Of a stretch of 64,000 nucleotides of DNA, positions 1-10,391 are shown in pieces. Under the pieces are notes generated by a model. It searched no databases and was not told where the DNA came from. It saw only the letters and a program-made list of their open reading frames with translations. Source of the DNA: an uncultured Chloroflexota bacterium (GTDB lineage Bacteria; Chloroflexota; UBA11872; UBA12225); NCBI GenBank assembly GCA_902805635.1, contig CADCTC010000001.1:62001-126000 (forward strand). Direction: 5' to 3'. The number at the start of each line of letters is the position of its first letter. Positions within the stretch are counted from its first letter, which is position 1. The translations under genes and the position numbers were made by a program.

Positions 1-376
1 CCCGTTCCCCGGCCCCGGCCTCTCCGTGCGCGTGCTGGGCGAAGTCACCGACGAGAAGTTGGCCGTGCTCCGTGAGGCCGACGCCATCTGGGTGGAAGAG
101 ATCAAGGCGGCCAGCCTGTATCGCGGGCTGGGCCAGGTCTTCGCCGTGCTGACCGATTCCCGCAGCACCGGGGTGATGGGCGACTACCGCACCTACGGCC
201 AGGTGGTCGCGCTGCGCGCCATCACCACCGACGACTACATGACCGCCGACTGGGCGCGCATCCCCTATGAAGTCCTGGGCCGCGCCGCCAACCGGATCGT
301 GAACGAAGTCAAGGGCGTTAACCGCGTGGTCTACGACGTGACGTCCAAGCCGCCCGGCACGGTGGAATGGGAGTAG
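1..376 (+). CDS. guaA: GMP synthase (glutamine-hydrolysing), C-terminal part, 5' truncated by window edge
   Basis: Open frame from nt 2: [15 protein letters not shown]...[17 protein letters not shown]...[13 protein letters not shown]...[19 protein letters not shown], the typical GuaA dimerisation-domain C-terminus. Confidence 0.95.
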   Translation, partial: PFPGPGLSVRVLGEVTDEKLAVLREADAIWVEEIKAASLYRGLGQVFAVLTDSRSTGVMGDYRTYGQVVALRAITTDDYMTADWARIPYEVLGRAANRIVNEVKGVNRVVYDVTSKPPGTVEWE

Positions 377-386
377 TGCGCCTTCA

Positions 387-1652
387 ATGAAGGTTTTGGT
401 GGTTGGGTCGGGCGCGCGCGAGCACGCGCTGGCCTGGGCGGCCGCGCGCAGCCCGGTAGTGTCTTCGGTGGTCCTGGCGCCGGGCAATGGAGGCACCGCG
501 CCAAACGTGGCGGTAGACCCCATGAACGGAGCCGCGGTCGTCGCGGCGGCCCGTGAGGCCAGGGCGGACCTGGTGATCGTCGGCCCGGACGACCCGCTGG
601 CGGCCGGCGTGGTGGACGCGCTCCAGGCGTCGGGCATCCGCGCCTTCGGCCCCACCGCGGCGGCGGCGCAGATAGAGGCGTCCAAGGTGTGGTCCAAGGA
701 CTTCATGCGCCGTTACGGAATCCCGACGGCGCCGCACGAGTCCTTTGACGACCTGCGCGCCGCGCATGCGTTCATCGACCGGCAAGCTGGTCCCCTGGTG
801 GTGAAAGCAGACGGGCTGACGCGCGGCAAGGGCGTCATCGTCTGCGATACCTCGGACGAGGCGCACCAGGCGCTGGACCAGGTGATGGAGCAGCGCGCCT
901 TTGGCGCCGGCGGCGCACGCGTGGTGATCGAGCAGCGGCTGAGTGGAGAAGAAGCGTCGGTCTTCGCGCTGTGCGACGGCGAGACCGCGCTGCCGTTCGA
1001 GGCGGGGCGCGACCACAAGCGCATCTTCGATGGCGACCGCGGCCCCAACACCGGCGGCATGGGCGCCTACAGCCCAACGCGCCTGGTCCCGCCCGACGTA
1101 CTTGACGACGTCATGGAGCGCATCGTGCGGCCCACGATACGCGGCCTGGCGGCGGAGGGACGGCCGTTTACCGGCTTCCTGTACGCCGGGCTGATGTTCA
1201 CGGCGGACGGTCCGCAGGTGATCGAGTTCAACGCCCGGATGGGCGATCCCGAAGCACAGGTGATCCTGCCCCGGCTGGAGAGTGACCTGGTGGAAGCCAT
1301 CCAGGCGGCGGTTGACGGGAAGTTGGCCGGCGTGCGCCTGCGTTGGAGCCAGCGGCACGCGTGTGGCGTCTGCCTCGCCTCGGCGGGGTACCCGGAGACG
1401 GTGCGTGATGGTGTGCCCATTGTCGGCCTGGACCGGCTGCCGCCCGGCGCGCTCGTCTTCCACGCCGGCAGCGAGCGGCGCGGCGACCGGGTTTTCAGCA
1501 AGGGCGGCCGCGTGCTCACGGTCGTGGGGCAGGCCGACTCGTTGGTCGAGGCGCGCGCCGGGGCGTACCGGCTGGCCGAGCAGATCAGCTTCGAGGGTGC
1601 GCACTACCGTAAGGACATCGGCGCGCGTGAGCTGGCGCTCGCCGCGGCCTGA
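387..1652 (+). CDS. purD: Phosphoribosylamine-glycine ligase
   Basis: MKVLVVGSGAREHALAW start; ATP-grasp motifs; GFLYAGLMFTADGPQVIEFNARMGDPEAQ. Confidence 0.96.
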   Translation: MKVLVVGSGAREHALAWAAARSPVVSSVVLAPGNGGTAPNVAVDPMNGAAVVAAAREARADLVIVGPDDPLAAGVVDALQASGIRAFGPTAAAAQIEASKVWSKDFMRRYGIPTAPHESFDDLRAAHAFIDRQAGPLVVKADGLTRGKGVIVCDTSDEAHQALDQVMEQRAFGAGGARVVIEQRLSGEEASVFALCDGETALPFEAGRDHKRIFDGDRGPNTGGMGAYSPTRLVPPDVLDDVMERIVRPTIRGLAAEGRPFTGFLYAGLMFTADGPQVIEFNARMGDPEAQVILPRLESDLVEAIQAAVDGKLAGVRLRWSQRHACGVCLASAGYPETVRDGVPIVGLDRLPPGALVFHAGSERRGDRVFSKGGRVLTVVGQADSLVEARAGAYRLAEQISFEGAHYRKDIGARELALAAA

Positions 1653-1669
1653 TCGAGGACAAAATCAGC

Positions 1670-2665
1670 GTGACGACCCAAACACTGCCCGCCGGAATCA
1701 GTGAAACCAGCCTTCCGGGCCTGGTGCGCTTCGCGCGCGGCAAAGTGCGCGACATCTATGCCGTTGGCGATGACCAACTGGTGATCGTCACGACAGACCG
1801 CGTCTCCGCCTTCGACGCCGTGATGCAAACGCCGATCCCGGAGCGCGGCAAGGTGCTGACTCAGCTCTCTGCCTTCTGGTTCGCGGAGACGCAGCACCTG
1901 GTGCCGAACCATCTGCTCTCCACCGACGTGAGCGCATTCCCCGCTCAGGTGCAGGGCCAATCGGATATGCTGGCGGGCCGCGGCATGCTGGTGCGCCGCA
2001 CCAGGCGCATCGACGTGGAGTGTGTCGCGCGTGGCTACATCTCAGGCTCTGCGTGGAGCGAGTACCGCAAGCAGGGCACCGCGTGCGGTATCCGGCTGCC
2101 CGAAGGGTTAGTCGAAAGCCAGCAGCTCCCAGAGCCGATCTTCACACCGGCCATCAAGGCGGACACCGGACACGACGAGAACATCAGTTTCCAGCGGCTG
2201 GTCAGCATCGTCGGCGCGCCGCTGGCCGAGCGGCTGCGCGCGACGACGCTGGCGGTGTACGCCTACGCCGCCCAGGTGGCGCGCGAGCGCGGGATCATCA
2301 TTGCCGACACCAAGATGGAGTTTGGCCTGCTGCCAGCTGGTACCGGCACCACGGATCGCGGCGCCGACGCCGGCACCGCGGGGACCACTACCGAGACGGT
2401 CCGCAACGCGCAGGACGGGGCGGAGGGCGAGCTGATCTTGATTGACGAGCTGCTGACGCCGGATAGCTCTCGGTTCTGGGATGCCGGTGTCTACCGCCCC
2501 GGTGGCACACCAGCCAGTTTCGACAAGCAATACCTGCGCGACTGGCTGGAGCAGAGCGGCTGGAACAAGGAGCCGCCGGCCCCCGCGCTACCCGACGACG
2601 TGGTCGCCGCCACGCGCGAGCGGTACGTCGAGGCGCTGCGGCGATTGACTGGAAAGGGACTGTAA
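1670..2665 (+). CDS. purC: Phosphoribosylaminoimidazole-succinocarboxamide synthase (GTG start)
   Basis: GKVRDIYAVGDDQLVIVTTDRVSAFD; ECVARGYISGSAW; ELILIDELLTPDSSRFWD. Confidence 0.95.
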   Translation: MTTQTLPAGISETSLPGLVRFARGKVRDIYAVGDDQLVIVTTDRVSAFDAVMQTPIPERGKVLTQLSAFWFAETQHLVPNHLLSTDVSAFPAQVQGQSDMLAGRGMLVRRTRRIDVECVARGYISGSAWSEYRKQGTACGIRLPEGLVESQQLPEPIFTPAIKADTGHDENISFQRLVSIVGAPLAERLRATTLAVYAYAAQVARERGIIIADTKMEFGLLPAGTGTTDRGADAGTAGTTTETVRNAQDGAEGELILIDELLTPDSSRFWDAGVYRPGGTPASFDKQYLRDWLEQSGWNKEPPAPALPDDVVAATRERYVEALRRLTGKGL

Positions 2666-2929
2666 GTGCTGGCCAAGATCCACGTGACGCTCAAGCCGGG
2701 CGTCAACGACCCGCAGGGGCTGGCGATCGCCGGCGGGCTGCACAGCCTTGGGTTCGGCGACGTACACGAGGTGCGGTCGGGCCGCTACCTTGAGGTGCGC
2801 ATGGAGGGCGTCGACCGCGCCACCGCCGAGCGGCAAATCGAAGAGATGTGCCAGAAGCTGCTCGCCAACACCGTCATCGAGACCTACCGCTATGAAGTGG
2901 CGGAAGTTCGGGAGGACGCGGGCGTATGA
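2666..2929 (+). CDS. purS: Phosphoribosylformylglycinamidine synthase subunit PurS (GTG start abutting purC stop)
   Basis: 87 aa, [18 protein letters not shown]...[10 protein letters not shown], followed by purQ/purL. Confidence 0.92.
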   Translation: MLAKIHVTLKPGVNDPQGLAIAGGLHSLGFGDVHEVRSGRYLEVRMEGVDRATAERQIEEMCQKLLANTVIETYRYEVAEVREDAGV

Positions 2930-3630
2930 AGTTCGCCATCGCCGTTTTTCCCGGCTCCAACTGTGAGGCGGACACGCACCACGTGCTGACCAGCGTGATG
3001 GGGCAGCAGGCGGAGTACGTCTGGCACGCCACCGAAGGACGCAATTCGCTGGACGGCTACGACTGTGTCGTGCTACCCGGTGGGTTCGCACACGGCGATT
3101 ACCTGCGCGTGGGCGCCATCGCCGCGATCTCGCCGGTGATGGAGGCGGTGCGCGCCTACGCCGAGCGCGGCGGCCTGGTGCTGGGCATCTGCAATGGCTT
3201 CCAGATCTTATTGGAAGCGCAGCTGCTGCCCGGCGCCATCCAGCAGAACCGCTCGCTCCAGTTCCGCTCGCAGTGGGTCCACCTGCGCGTGGAGAACGAC
3301 CAGACGCCGTTCACTCGCGCCTACGAGCGCGGCCAGGTGGTGAACTACCCCGTGTCGCACGGCGACGGCAGCTACTTCGCGGATGCCGCTACGCTGGCCG
3401 AGCTGGAAACCAATGGCCAGGTAGTCTTCCGCTACTGCGACGCGCAGGGCAACGTCACGCCGGAGGCGAACCCCAATGGCTCCTCCGGAAACATCGCCGG
3501 CATCCGCAACCGGCGCGGCAACGTGCTCGGCCTGATGCCGCACCCCGAGCGTTGCTGCGAGCCAATCCTCGGCGGCACCGACGGCAAGGGCATGTTCGAG
3601 TCGGTGGTAAACGCGCTGGTGACCGCCTGA
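2926..3630 (+). CDS. purQ: Phosphoribosylformylglycinamidine synthase subunit PurQ
   Basis: [44 protein letters not shown] overlap with purS. Confidence 0.95.
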   Translation: MKFAIAVFPGSNCEADTHHVLTSVMGQQAEYVWHATEGRNSLDGYDCVVLPGGFAHGDYLRVGAIAAISPVMEAVRAYAERGGLVLGICNGFQILLEAQLLPGAIQQNRSLQFRSQWVHLRVENDQTPFTRAYERGQVVNYPVSHGDGSYFADAATLAELETNGQVVFRYCDAQGNVTPEANPNGSSGNIAGIRNRRGNVLGLMPHPERCCEPILGGTDGKGMFESVVNALVTA

Positions 3631-5993
3631 TGACGACTACAGCCACAGCGGCCACAGCAGGCACAGCAGCCACTGCAATCGCGCCGGAAGCCCTGATCGA
3701 GCCGACCGACGCGCAGCTGCGCGAGGTGGCGCTGACGCGCGCCGAGTTCGACGAGTTCTGCCGCCGTCTGGGGCGCCGCCCGACCGCGGTGGAGCTCGGC
3801 ATCTGCGGTGCGATGTGGAGCGAGCACTGCGGCTACAAGAACAGCCGGCCACTGCTGCGCCGCTTCCGGTCCCAGGGAATGGAGGCGGCCACGCGCATCC
3901 TGGTCGGCGCGGGGGAAGAGAACGCCGGGGCGGTGGACGTGGGAGACGGGCTGGCCGCCATCTTCAAGATCGAGAGCCACAATCACCCCAGCGCGGTCGA
4001 GCCGTTCCAGGGCGCCGCCACCGGCGTTGGTGGCATCGTGCGTGACATCTTCACGATGGGCGCCCGCCCCATCGCCACGCTCGATTCGCTGCGCTTCGGG
4101 CCACCCGACGACGCGGACCCGGCGCGCGCCGCGCGAAACCGCTACCTCTTCGAGGGCGTAGTAGGCGGCGTCGGGCGCTATTCCAACTGCATCGGCGTGC
4201 CCAACGCGGGCGGCGAGGTGGTGTTCGCCCGCAGCTACGCCGACAACCCGCTGGTGAACGCCATGTGCGTCGGCATTGCTCGCGCCGACAAGCTGGTGAG
4301 CGCCCGCGCCAGCGGCGCGGGGAATAGCGTGCTGCTGGTGGGGGCGGACACCGGGCGCGATGGCCTGCACGGCGCGACCTTCGCCAGCGTGGACGACCCG
4401 CAGGCGTCCCACCGCGGCGTGGTGCAGGTGGGGGACCCGTTCCGCGAGAAGCTGCTGATCGAGGCGTGCCTGGAGGTGCTGGACGCGCCCTGGCTAGTGG
4501 GCATGCAGGACCTGGGCGCGGCCGGGCTGACCAGCTCAACGGTGGAGTGCGCCAGCAAGGGCGAGAGCGGCATCGAGATCGATGTCGCCAAAGTCTCGCG
4601 GCGCGAGACCGGTCTGACGGCGTACGAGGTGATGCTCTCCGAGAGCCAGGAGCGCATGCTGGTGATCGTGGCGCGCGGACACGAGGCCGAGGCGCAGTCG
4701 GTCTTCGCGCGCTGGGGGCTGCACTCGGACGTGATCGGCCAGGTCACCGACGACCAGCTGGTGCGCGTGCTGGACGGCGACCGTGTGATGGCCGAGCTGC
4801 CCCACACCATCCTGACCGAGCCACCGCTGTACGTCCGTGAGGGCGTGGAGGCGGAGCACATCCGCGCCGCCCGCGAGCGCGACCTCTCCGGCCTGCCGGT
4901 GCCGGCGGACCTGAACGACACGCTGCTGCGGCTGCTGGCGGCGCCCAACATCGCCAGCAAGCGCTACGTCTACCGGCGCTACGACACCACAGTGCAGGCG
5001 AACACCGTGGTAGCGCCGGGCGGCGACGCGGCGGTGCTGCGCCTGAAGGGGACGCGCCGCGCTATCGCGCTGAAGACCGACGGCAACGGCCGCTACTGCT
5101 ACCTGGACCCGCTGATGGGCGGGCGCATCACGGTGGCCGAGGCGGCGCGCAACGTCTCGTGCACCGGCGCGCTGCCACTCGCGGCGACAGACTGCCTCAA
5201 CTTCGGCAACCCGGAGAAGCCCGCCGTCTACTACCAGCTGCAGCAGTGCATCGAGGGCATGGCGCAAGCGTGCGAGGCGCTGGGCGCCCCCGTTATCAGC
5301 GGCAACGTGAGCCTCTACAACGAGAGCGGCGGCGAGCCGATCTACCCCACACCCATCGTGGGCGTCCTGGGCCTGCTAGAGGACGCGGAGCAGCGCTGCA
5401 CCAGCGATTTCAAACGCGCGGGCGACGTGGTGGCGCTGCTGGGCGAGACGCACGAGGAGCTGGGTGCATCTGAATATCTGGAACTGGTTCACGGGTTGGT
5501 AGCCGGCCACGTCCCGAAGCTAAACCTGGACGCGGAGTTCGGCATCCAGGCGGCGGTGCGAGAGGCGATCTCGCAGGGCCTGTTGAGCTCCGCGCATGAC
5601 TGCTCCGATGGCGGTCTAGCCGTCGCGCTGGTGGAAAGCTGCACTGCCCCCGACGGCATCCCAGCCGATGACGCCTCACGCAACGTCTCGTCCATCGGCG
5701 TGCGCGTCACGCTTCCCGACGCCTGGCGTGCCCTTCGGCCGGACGCCGCGCTGTTCGGGGAGAGCCAGTCACGCATCGTGGTGTCGCTGCCGGAAGCGCA
5801 ATGGGGTGCCCTGGAAGACGTGGCCAAACGCCACGGCATCCCGCTCTCCCGTCTGGGGATCACGGGCGGCGACCGTGTGGCGATCGAGCCCTACCTGGAC
5901 GTGCCGCTGAGCCAGGCGAGGACGCGGTACGAGACGGGGCTGGAAACTGCCCTCGGCCGACCTGCGCGGCCAGCGGCCGGCGGCTGCGCCTGA
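3630..5993 (+). CDS. purL: Phosphoribosylformylglycinamidine synthase subunit PurL
   Basis: In-frame ATG at 3630 (the track ORF begins earlier, inside purQ); CGAMWSEHCGYKNSRPLL, KIESHNHPSAVEPFQGAATGVGGIVRDI. Confidence 0.95.
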   Translation: MTTTATAATAGTAATAIAPEALIEPTDAQLREVALTRAEFDEFCRRLGRRPTAVELGICGAMWSEHCGYKNSRPLLRRFRSQGMEAATRILVGAGEENAGAVDVGDGLAAIFKIESHNHPSAVEPFQGAATGVGGIVRDIFTMGARPIATLDSLRFGPPDDADPARAARNRYLFEGVVGGVGRYSNCIGVPNAGGEVVFARSYADNPLVNAMCVGIARADKLVSARASGAGNSVLLVGADTGRDGLHGATFASVDDPQASHRGVVQVGDPFREKLLIEACLEVLDAPWLVGMQDLGAAGLTSSTVECASKGESGIEIDVAKVSRRETGLTAYEVMLSESQERMLVIVARGHEAEAQSVFARWGLHSDVIGQVTDDQLVRVLDGDRVMAELPHTILTEPPLYVREGVEAEHIRAARERDLSGLPVPADLNDTLLRLLAAPNIASKRYVYRRYDTTVQANTVVAPGGDAAVLRLKGTRRAIALKTDGNGRYCYLDPLMGGRITVAEAARNVSCTGALPLAATDCLNFGNPEKPAVYYQLQQCIEGMAQACEALGAPVISGNVSLYNESGGEPIYPTPIVGVLGLLEDAEQRCTSDFKRAGDVVALLGETHEELGASEYLELVHGLVAGHVPKLNLDAEFGIQAAVREAISQGLLSSAHDCSDGGLAVALVESCTAPDGIPADDASRNVSSIGVRVTLPDAWRALRPDAALFGESQSRIVVSLPEAQWGALEDVAKRHGIPLSRLGITGGDRVAIEPYLDVPLSQARTRYETGLETALGRPARPAAGGCA

Positions 5994-7715
5994 ATGCCTG
6001 TGGGCCGAATGCCTGTGGGCCCACAGGCGCCGCCGCCGGGGATACAATTGAATGTGAATAGAGGCCCAGCCTTCCCGGCTTCCGAGCAGATTGACCTCGC
6101 ACACGATGTGCGCGACCCACGCGATGCGCGTGGTGCAGGCAACGCGATCAGCCCGGACGACGCTGAGCAGGCCGGGCACGTTGGGCAGGGTGGGGAAGCC
6201 GAGCAGGAGGAGCAGCCGCCGCGCGAGGCGTGCGGCGTGTTCGGCATCTACGGCAAGGACGTGGAGGCGGCGCGCATCACGTACTTTGGGCTGTACGCCC
6301 TCCAGCATCGCGGGCAAGAGTCGGCCGGCATCGCCGTGTCTGATGGCGAGGCGATGCGCTTCTACAAGGCCATGGGGCTGGTGTCACAGGTGTTCAACGA
6401 GGACATCCTGCGCCAGCTGGAAGGCTCCATCGCCTGTGGCCACAACCGCTACTCCACCACCGGCGGCTCGCGCGAAGAGAACGCGCAGCCCGTCTTTGCC
6501 GACGTCGATCCGTCCACGAGCGCTGGCGGTCCAGAGGGGCGCATCTTCATCGCCCACAACGGCAATCTGGTCAACTCCGATTCGCTGCGCGAAGGGCTGC
6601 TGGCGGATGGCTTCGTGCCCCGCACGTCCACCGACAGCGAGCTGATCGCGGCGCTGGTGGCGCGGGCGCCCGGCGCCACGTGGGGCGAGCGGGTCACGCG
6701 CGTCATGCCGCGGCTGATTGGCGCCTACTCGTTGGTGATGCTGACCAAAGACCAGCTGATCGGCGCGCGCGACCCGCTGGGCAACCGCCCGCTGTGCATC
6801 GGCAAACGCGACCACGCCTGGGTGCTGGCCTCCGAATCGTGTGCCCTGGATACCGTGGGGGCGCAGTTCGTGCGCGAGATCGATCCCGGAGAAGTGGTGG
6901 TGATCGACGCCAGCGGGGTCAGCAGCTACCGCGCGCCGGTGGATACGCGGCGCCACGCGCTGTGCCTGTTCGAGTTCATCTACTTGGCGCGCCCGGACAG
7001 CGTGATCGAGAACAAGCTGGTCTACGAGACGCGCTACGCCATGGGCCGCCAGCTGGCCAAGGACTACCCCGTGGAGGCGGACCTGGTGATCGGCGTGCCG
7101 ACCACGGCGCTGCCCGCGGCGCACGGCTACGCCGCGGAGGCGGGCTTGCCCTACCGCGACGGCTTGATGTCCAACCGCTATATCCACCGCACCTTCATCC
7201 AGCCGGACCAGAGCATGCGCCAGGCGGCGGCGCGCTTGAAGTACAACCCGCTGCCGGAGGTGCTCAAGGGCAAGCGCGTGGTGGTGGTGGACGATAGCAT
7301 CGTGCGTGGCACGTCACAGGAGCAGATCGTGGGCATGCTGCGCCGCGCCGGCGCGCGCGAGGTACACCTGCGCATCTGCGCGCCGCCGCTGCGCCATCCG
7401 TGTTTCCTGGGCGTGGATATGGCCACCTATGGCGAGCTCATCGCGCATCGGCTGACCGAAGAGGAGGCCATCCGCCAGAAGGTGGGCGCGGACTCGCTGG
7501 GCTACCTGACGCTGCAGGGCGCCTACCAGGCCGTGGGGCTCGATCCGAAGGGCTTCTGCACCGCGTGCTTCTCTGGCGACTACCCGGTCCCAGTGCAGCT
7601 CGGCTTCGAGCGCGCCAACCCCAAGCTGCGCCTGGAGAACCCCGCCGCCCTGGACGTGGACAAGCCGTCGTCCGCGGAGCTACCTAAGACGGAAACCATC
7701 GCGGCGGCGCGGTAG
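5994..7715 (+). CDS. purF: Amidophosphoribosyltransferase with long N-terminal extension before the expected catalytic Cys
   Basis: REACGVFGIYGKDVEAARITYFGLYALQHRGQESAGIAV; VVVVDDSIVRGTSQEQIV PRPP motif. Confidence 0.94.
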   Translation: MPVGRMPVGPQAPPPGIQLNVNRGPAFPASEQIDLAHDVRDPRDARGAGNAISPDDAEQAGHVGQGGEAEQEEQPPREACGVFGIYGKDVEAARITYFGLYALQHRGQESAGIAVSDGEAMRFYKAMGLVSQVFNEDILRQLEGSIACGHNRYSTTGGSREENAQPVFADVDPSTSAGGPEGRIFIAHNGNLVNSDSLREGLLADGFVPRTSTDSELIAALVARAPGATWGERVTRVMPRLIGAYSLVMLTKDQLIGARDPLGNRPLCIGKRDHAWVLASESCALDTVGAQFVREIDPGEVVVIDASGVSSYRAPVDTRRHALCLFEFIYLARPDSVIENKLVYETRYAMGRQLAKDYPVEADLVIGVPTTALPAAHGYAAEAGLPYRDGLMSNRYIHRTFIQPDQSMRQAAARLKYNPLPEVLKGKRVVVVDDSIVRGTSQEQIVGMLRRAGAREVHLRICAPPLRHPCFLGVDMATYGELIAHRLTEEEAIRQKVGADSLGYLTLQGAYQAVGLDPKGFCTACFSGDYPVPVQLGFERANPKLRLENPAALDVDKPSSAELPKTETIAAAR

Positions 7716-7721
7716 CTTCCT

Positions 7722-9488
7722 CTAGCGAGAGGGCTGCCATGCTAACGCCGTGATCTCGTCGTCCACCGGATCCTGGTGGGCATGGAGGGGCCAGAACAGG
7801 CCGGTCCAGCGCCGGATGGGGTGGGAGCGGTAGACAGGGAGTGGTTGATCTGGCCGGGAAGGGTCGTAGACCGCCAGGCCGCCCTTGGTACCGATCCACA
7901 CGCGGCCGTCGGGCGCGACGGCAAGCGCCTCTACCCAGGCGTGAGGAAGCTGTGGTGCGGTGGCACGGCTGCCTGGCGTGCCTTGAACGTTCGGCGTGGC
8001 TGGGGAAGCTGGCGTGGCTGCCGTGCCTGGCGCGCCCGCAGTGATGACCGTCCATACGAGTGAGGTCGGAACGCGGTCGTCCAGGATGGCAAGACCACGA
8101 TCGGTGGCGAAGTAGATCCGGCCGTCGCGGCCTTCGGCGATGGCGTGCACGGCGCCTCCTGGGAGCGGTGTCCCTCCCGGGAGGAAGGTGCGCCAGCGCG
8201 ACGCGTCGCCGCTGCCGAGCGAATATTCGCCCGCCGCGGGGTTCAACACCGCCGCGCCGCCGTTGGCGCCAAACCACATGCGACCGCGGCTGTCCTGCAT
8301 GATGGCGTACACCAGGTTGGCTGGCAGCGCATCGCGCGTGCTGGAGCCGTTGAAGCCCGCCACCCAGTCGCCCGGGTCGTGCGCCACACGGCCAGGCTCG
8401 TAGACATTGACTCCGCCGGCGCCGCCCGCCCAGATGCGGCCGGTGTTATCGATGAACACCGCATCAAGCACCTGGTGGAGCAGGGGCGCGTTGTGCAAGC
8501 CATAGAAGCGCCCGCTGCCGCGCTCGTCGACAGCTGCCAGCCCTTTGCCCGTGCCGGTCCAGGCGACACCGTGCGCATCAACCGCGGCGGCGAGCGCCAC
8601 CGGATCGGGCAGTGCTCCCGTGCCCGACGACGCCGTCCGCCAGCGCGTGTCCGTCGCGCCCGTCTGGAGCCGCGCCAGACCCGTGGGCGTGGCGAACCAC
8701 ACGTCGCCCGCAGGCCCCACGGCAATATCGGTGATAGCGTTAGACGGCAGCGGCGCCCATGGCCGGCGCACGGCCTCCCAGTGCGGCGTGCCATCGGCCG
8801 CCCAGTGCAGCCGGCTGGCGCCCCGCGGTGTGCCCACCCACAGCGATCCCTCGGCCCGGCGAGTCACCCCAGGCAGCCCAGCGGGCGCAGCTACGGGTGG
8901 CGCGGGCTGCGCTGACGCGCCAAAGGAGCCACCCACGACCACGACGGCGCATCCCGTCGTGACGCCGGCGAGCACCGCGACCAGCAGGCGCAGCGCCGGA
9001 AGTGCGCGGCGACGATAGAGAGTGGCCAGCGCCGCCTGCGCTTCCAGACGCTCGGCGAGTGGCGCGCGACTCTGCCACCAGGCGTGGCCGCCGGCGAGCG
9101 TCGCCAGTACGGCGGCCACGCTCCCGGCCAGGACGATCGGCGCTGGGTATACCGTCCGCCCCACCCCAGATTCCTCGGCGGCGATAGACACGGCAAGAGT
9201 AGTCGCATCGTCGGCCGGGCCGGCCGCGAAGTAGACGGCGCCACCGGCCACGAGCGCACACAGTGTGAGCGCGGTCCACCAGCGCACCGCGCGCCCCACC
9301 GGGCTACGTCCGGCGGCGCGCCAGAGGCGCCAGCCAAGATAGAGCAGCGCCAGGGCGACGAACGGTGCGAGCAACCGCAGCGTGGAGACGCTGGTCATGC
9401 GTGCCCAGATGCGCAGCGCCACGTTCAGGACGCGCAGTATCTGGCGGGGCAGCTGGGGCCCGGCGCCGTCGATCGTTACGTCATCCAT
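7722..9488 (-). CDS. Two-component-regulator-propeller (Reg_prop) repeat membrane protein
   Basis: Repeated GDVWFATPTGLARL / GRMWFGANGGAAVL / GRVWIGTKGGLAVYDP propeller signatures after N-terminal TM segments. Confidence 0.75.
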   Translation of the reverse strand: MDDVTIDGAGPQLPRQILRVLNVALRIWARMTSVSTLRLLAPFVALALLYLGWRLWRAAGRSPVGRAVRWWTALTLCALVAGGAVYFAAGPADDATTLAVSIAAEESGVGRTVYPAPIVLAGSVAAVLATLAGGHAWWQSRAPLAERLEAQAALATLYRRRALPALRLLVAVLAGVTTGCAVVVVGGSFGASAQPAPPVAAPAGLPGVTRRAEGSLWVGTPRGASRLHWAADGTPHWEAVRRPWAPLPSNAITDIAVGPAGDVWFATPTGLARLQTGATDTRWRTASSGTGALPDPVALAAAVDAHGVAWTGTGKGLAAVDERGSGRFYGLHNAPLLHQVLDAVFIDNTGRIWAGGAGGVNVYEPGRVAHDPGDWVAGFNGSSTRDALPANLVYAIMQDSRGRMWFGANGGAAVLNPAAGEYSLGSGDASRWRTFLPGGTPLPGGAVHAIAEGRDGRIYFATDRGLAILDDRVPTSLVWTVITAGAPGTAATPASPATPNVQGTPGSRATAPQLPHAWVEALAVAPDGRVWIGTKGGLAVYDPSRPDQPLPVYRSHPIRRWTGLFWPLHAHQDPVDDEITALAWQPSR

Positions 9489-9593
9489 TGCCTGTCCGGA
9501 AGATCAGCACCCGTTGCACGATAGATTGTGTACGATGGCCGGGGTGATCGCCCGGCAGATGGGCGCACGATCGATGGAACAGGAGAGCGGTTC

Positions 9594-10391
9594 ATGAAGT
9601 TCGGTACGCGGACGCAGGTGCTCAAGCAGCCGGCAGAGGGCGCATTCCACGCTGCAGCCAAGCTGGGGTTCGACGGCCTGGAGTTCGACCTGGCGCGCGA
9701 GTACACCGGCGACATCCTTTGGACGGCCGAGGGGCGCCGGCGGCTGCTGGACCTGGCCAAAGAGACGGGGGTGGAGGTGTCCTCGGTGTGCCTGGGCGCG
9801 CTGTGGGGGCAGACCTTTGCCTCCGATGACCCGACCGACCGGGAGCGCGCGGCGGAGGTCGTGACCGAGGCGGCGCGCTTCACGCCGGAGATGGGTCCCA
9901 AGGTCATCCTGGTGCCCATCGTCGGCGTGGACAACCAGCCTCCCTCGCTCGGCGTGGAGCGCTGGATCGAAGGGTTGCGCGCGTGTGCGCCCGTGGCCGA
10001 GCAGACCGGCGCGGTCCTGGCGCTGGAGAACGTGGGGCGCTCCCCCGCGAACTCCGCGCCCGCCATGCTGAACATCATCGACGCGGTAGGCTCCCCGGCG
10101 GTGAAGGCGTACTACGATGTGGGCAACGGCGCGAGCCTGGGCTACGATCCGATCGAGGAGCTGCGCCTGCTGGCGCCGCACCTGGCGCAGGTGCACATCA
10201 AGGGCGCCCGCGCGGCCCAGCTATGGGAAAACACGCTGGACATGACCGCGGTAGCGCGCACGCTCAAAGAGATTGGCTACGACGGCTACCTGGTCTTCGA
10301 GACGAAGGCAACCGAGCCCGACGCCAGCGAAGGCGCCGGGCGCAACCTGCAGCTGCTCAAGGAGTACGTGCGCGAGGCGTACGGGCAATAA
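9594..10391 (+). CDS. Sugar phosphate isomerase/epimerase-type TIM barrel
   Basis: MKFGTRTQVLKQPAEGAFHAAAKLGFDGLEFDL; AYYDVGNGASLGYDPIEELRLLAPHLAQVHIKG; start moved from track ORF (9528) to in-frame ATG. Confidence 0.85.
   Translation: MKFGTRTQVLKQPAEGAFHAAAKLGFDGLEFDLAREYTGDILWTAEGRRRLLDLAKETGVEVSSVCLGALWGQTFASDDPTDRERAAEVVTEAARFTPEMGPKVILVPIVGVDNQPPSLGVERWIEGLRACAPVAEQTGAVLALENVGRSPANSAPAMLNIIDAVGSPAVKAYYDVGNGASLGYDPIEELRLLAPHLAQVHIKGARAAQLWENTLDMTAVARTLKEIGYDGYLVFETKATEPDASEGAGRNLQLLKEYVREAYGQ

Noticed and set aside
384-1604. 406-aa minus-strand ORF and similar long antisense ORFs over the pur genes (e.g. 3432-4412, 4536-5267, 6384-7187)
   Set aside because: High GC leaves few stops in antisense frames; strong purine-gene homology on the plus strand and Arg/His/Ala/Gly-rich translations argue these are spurious.
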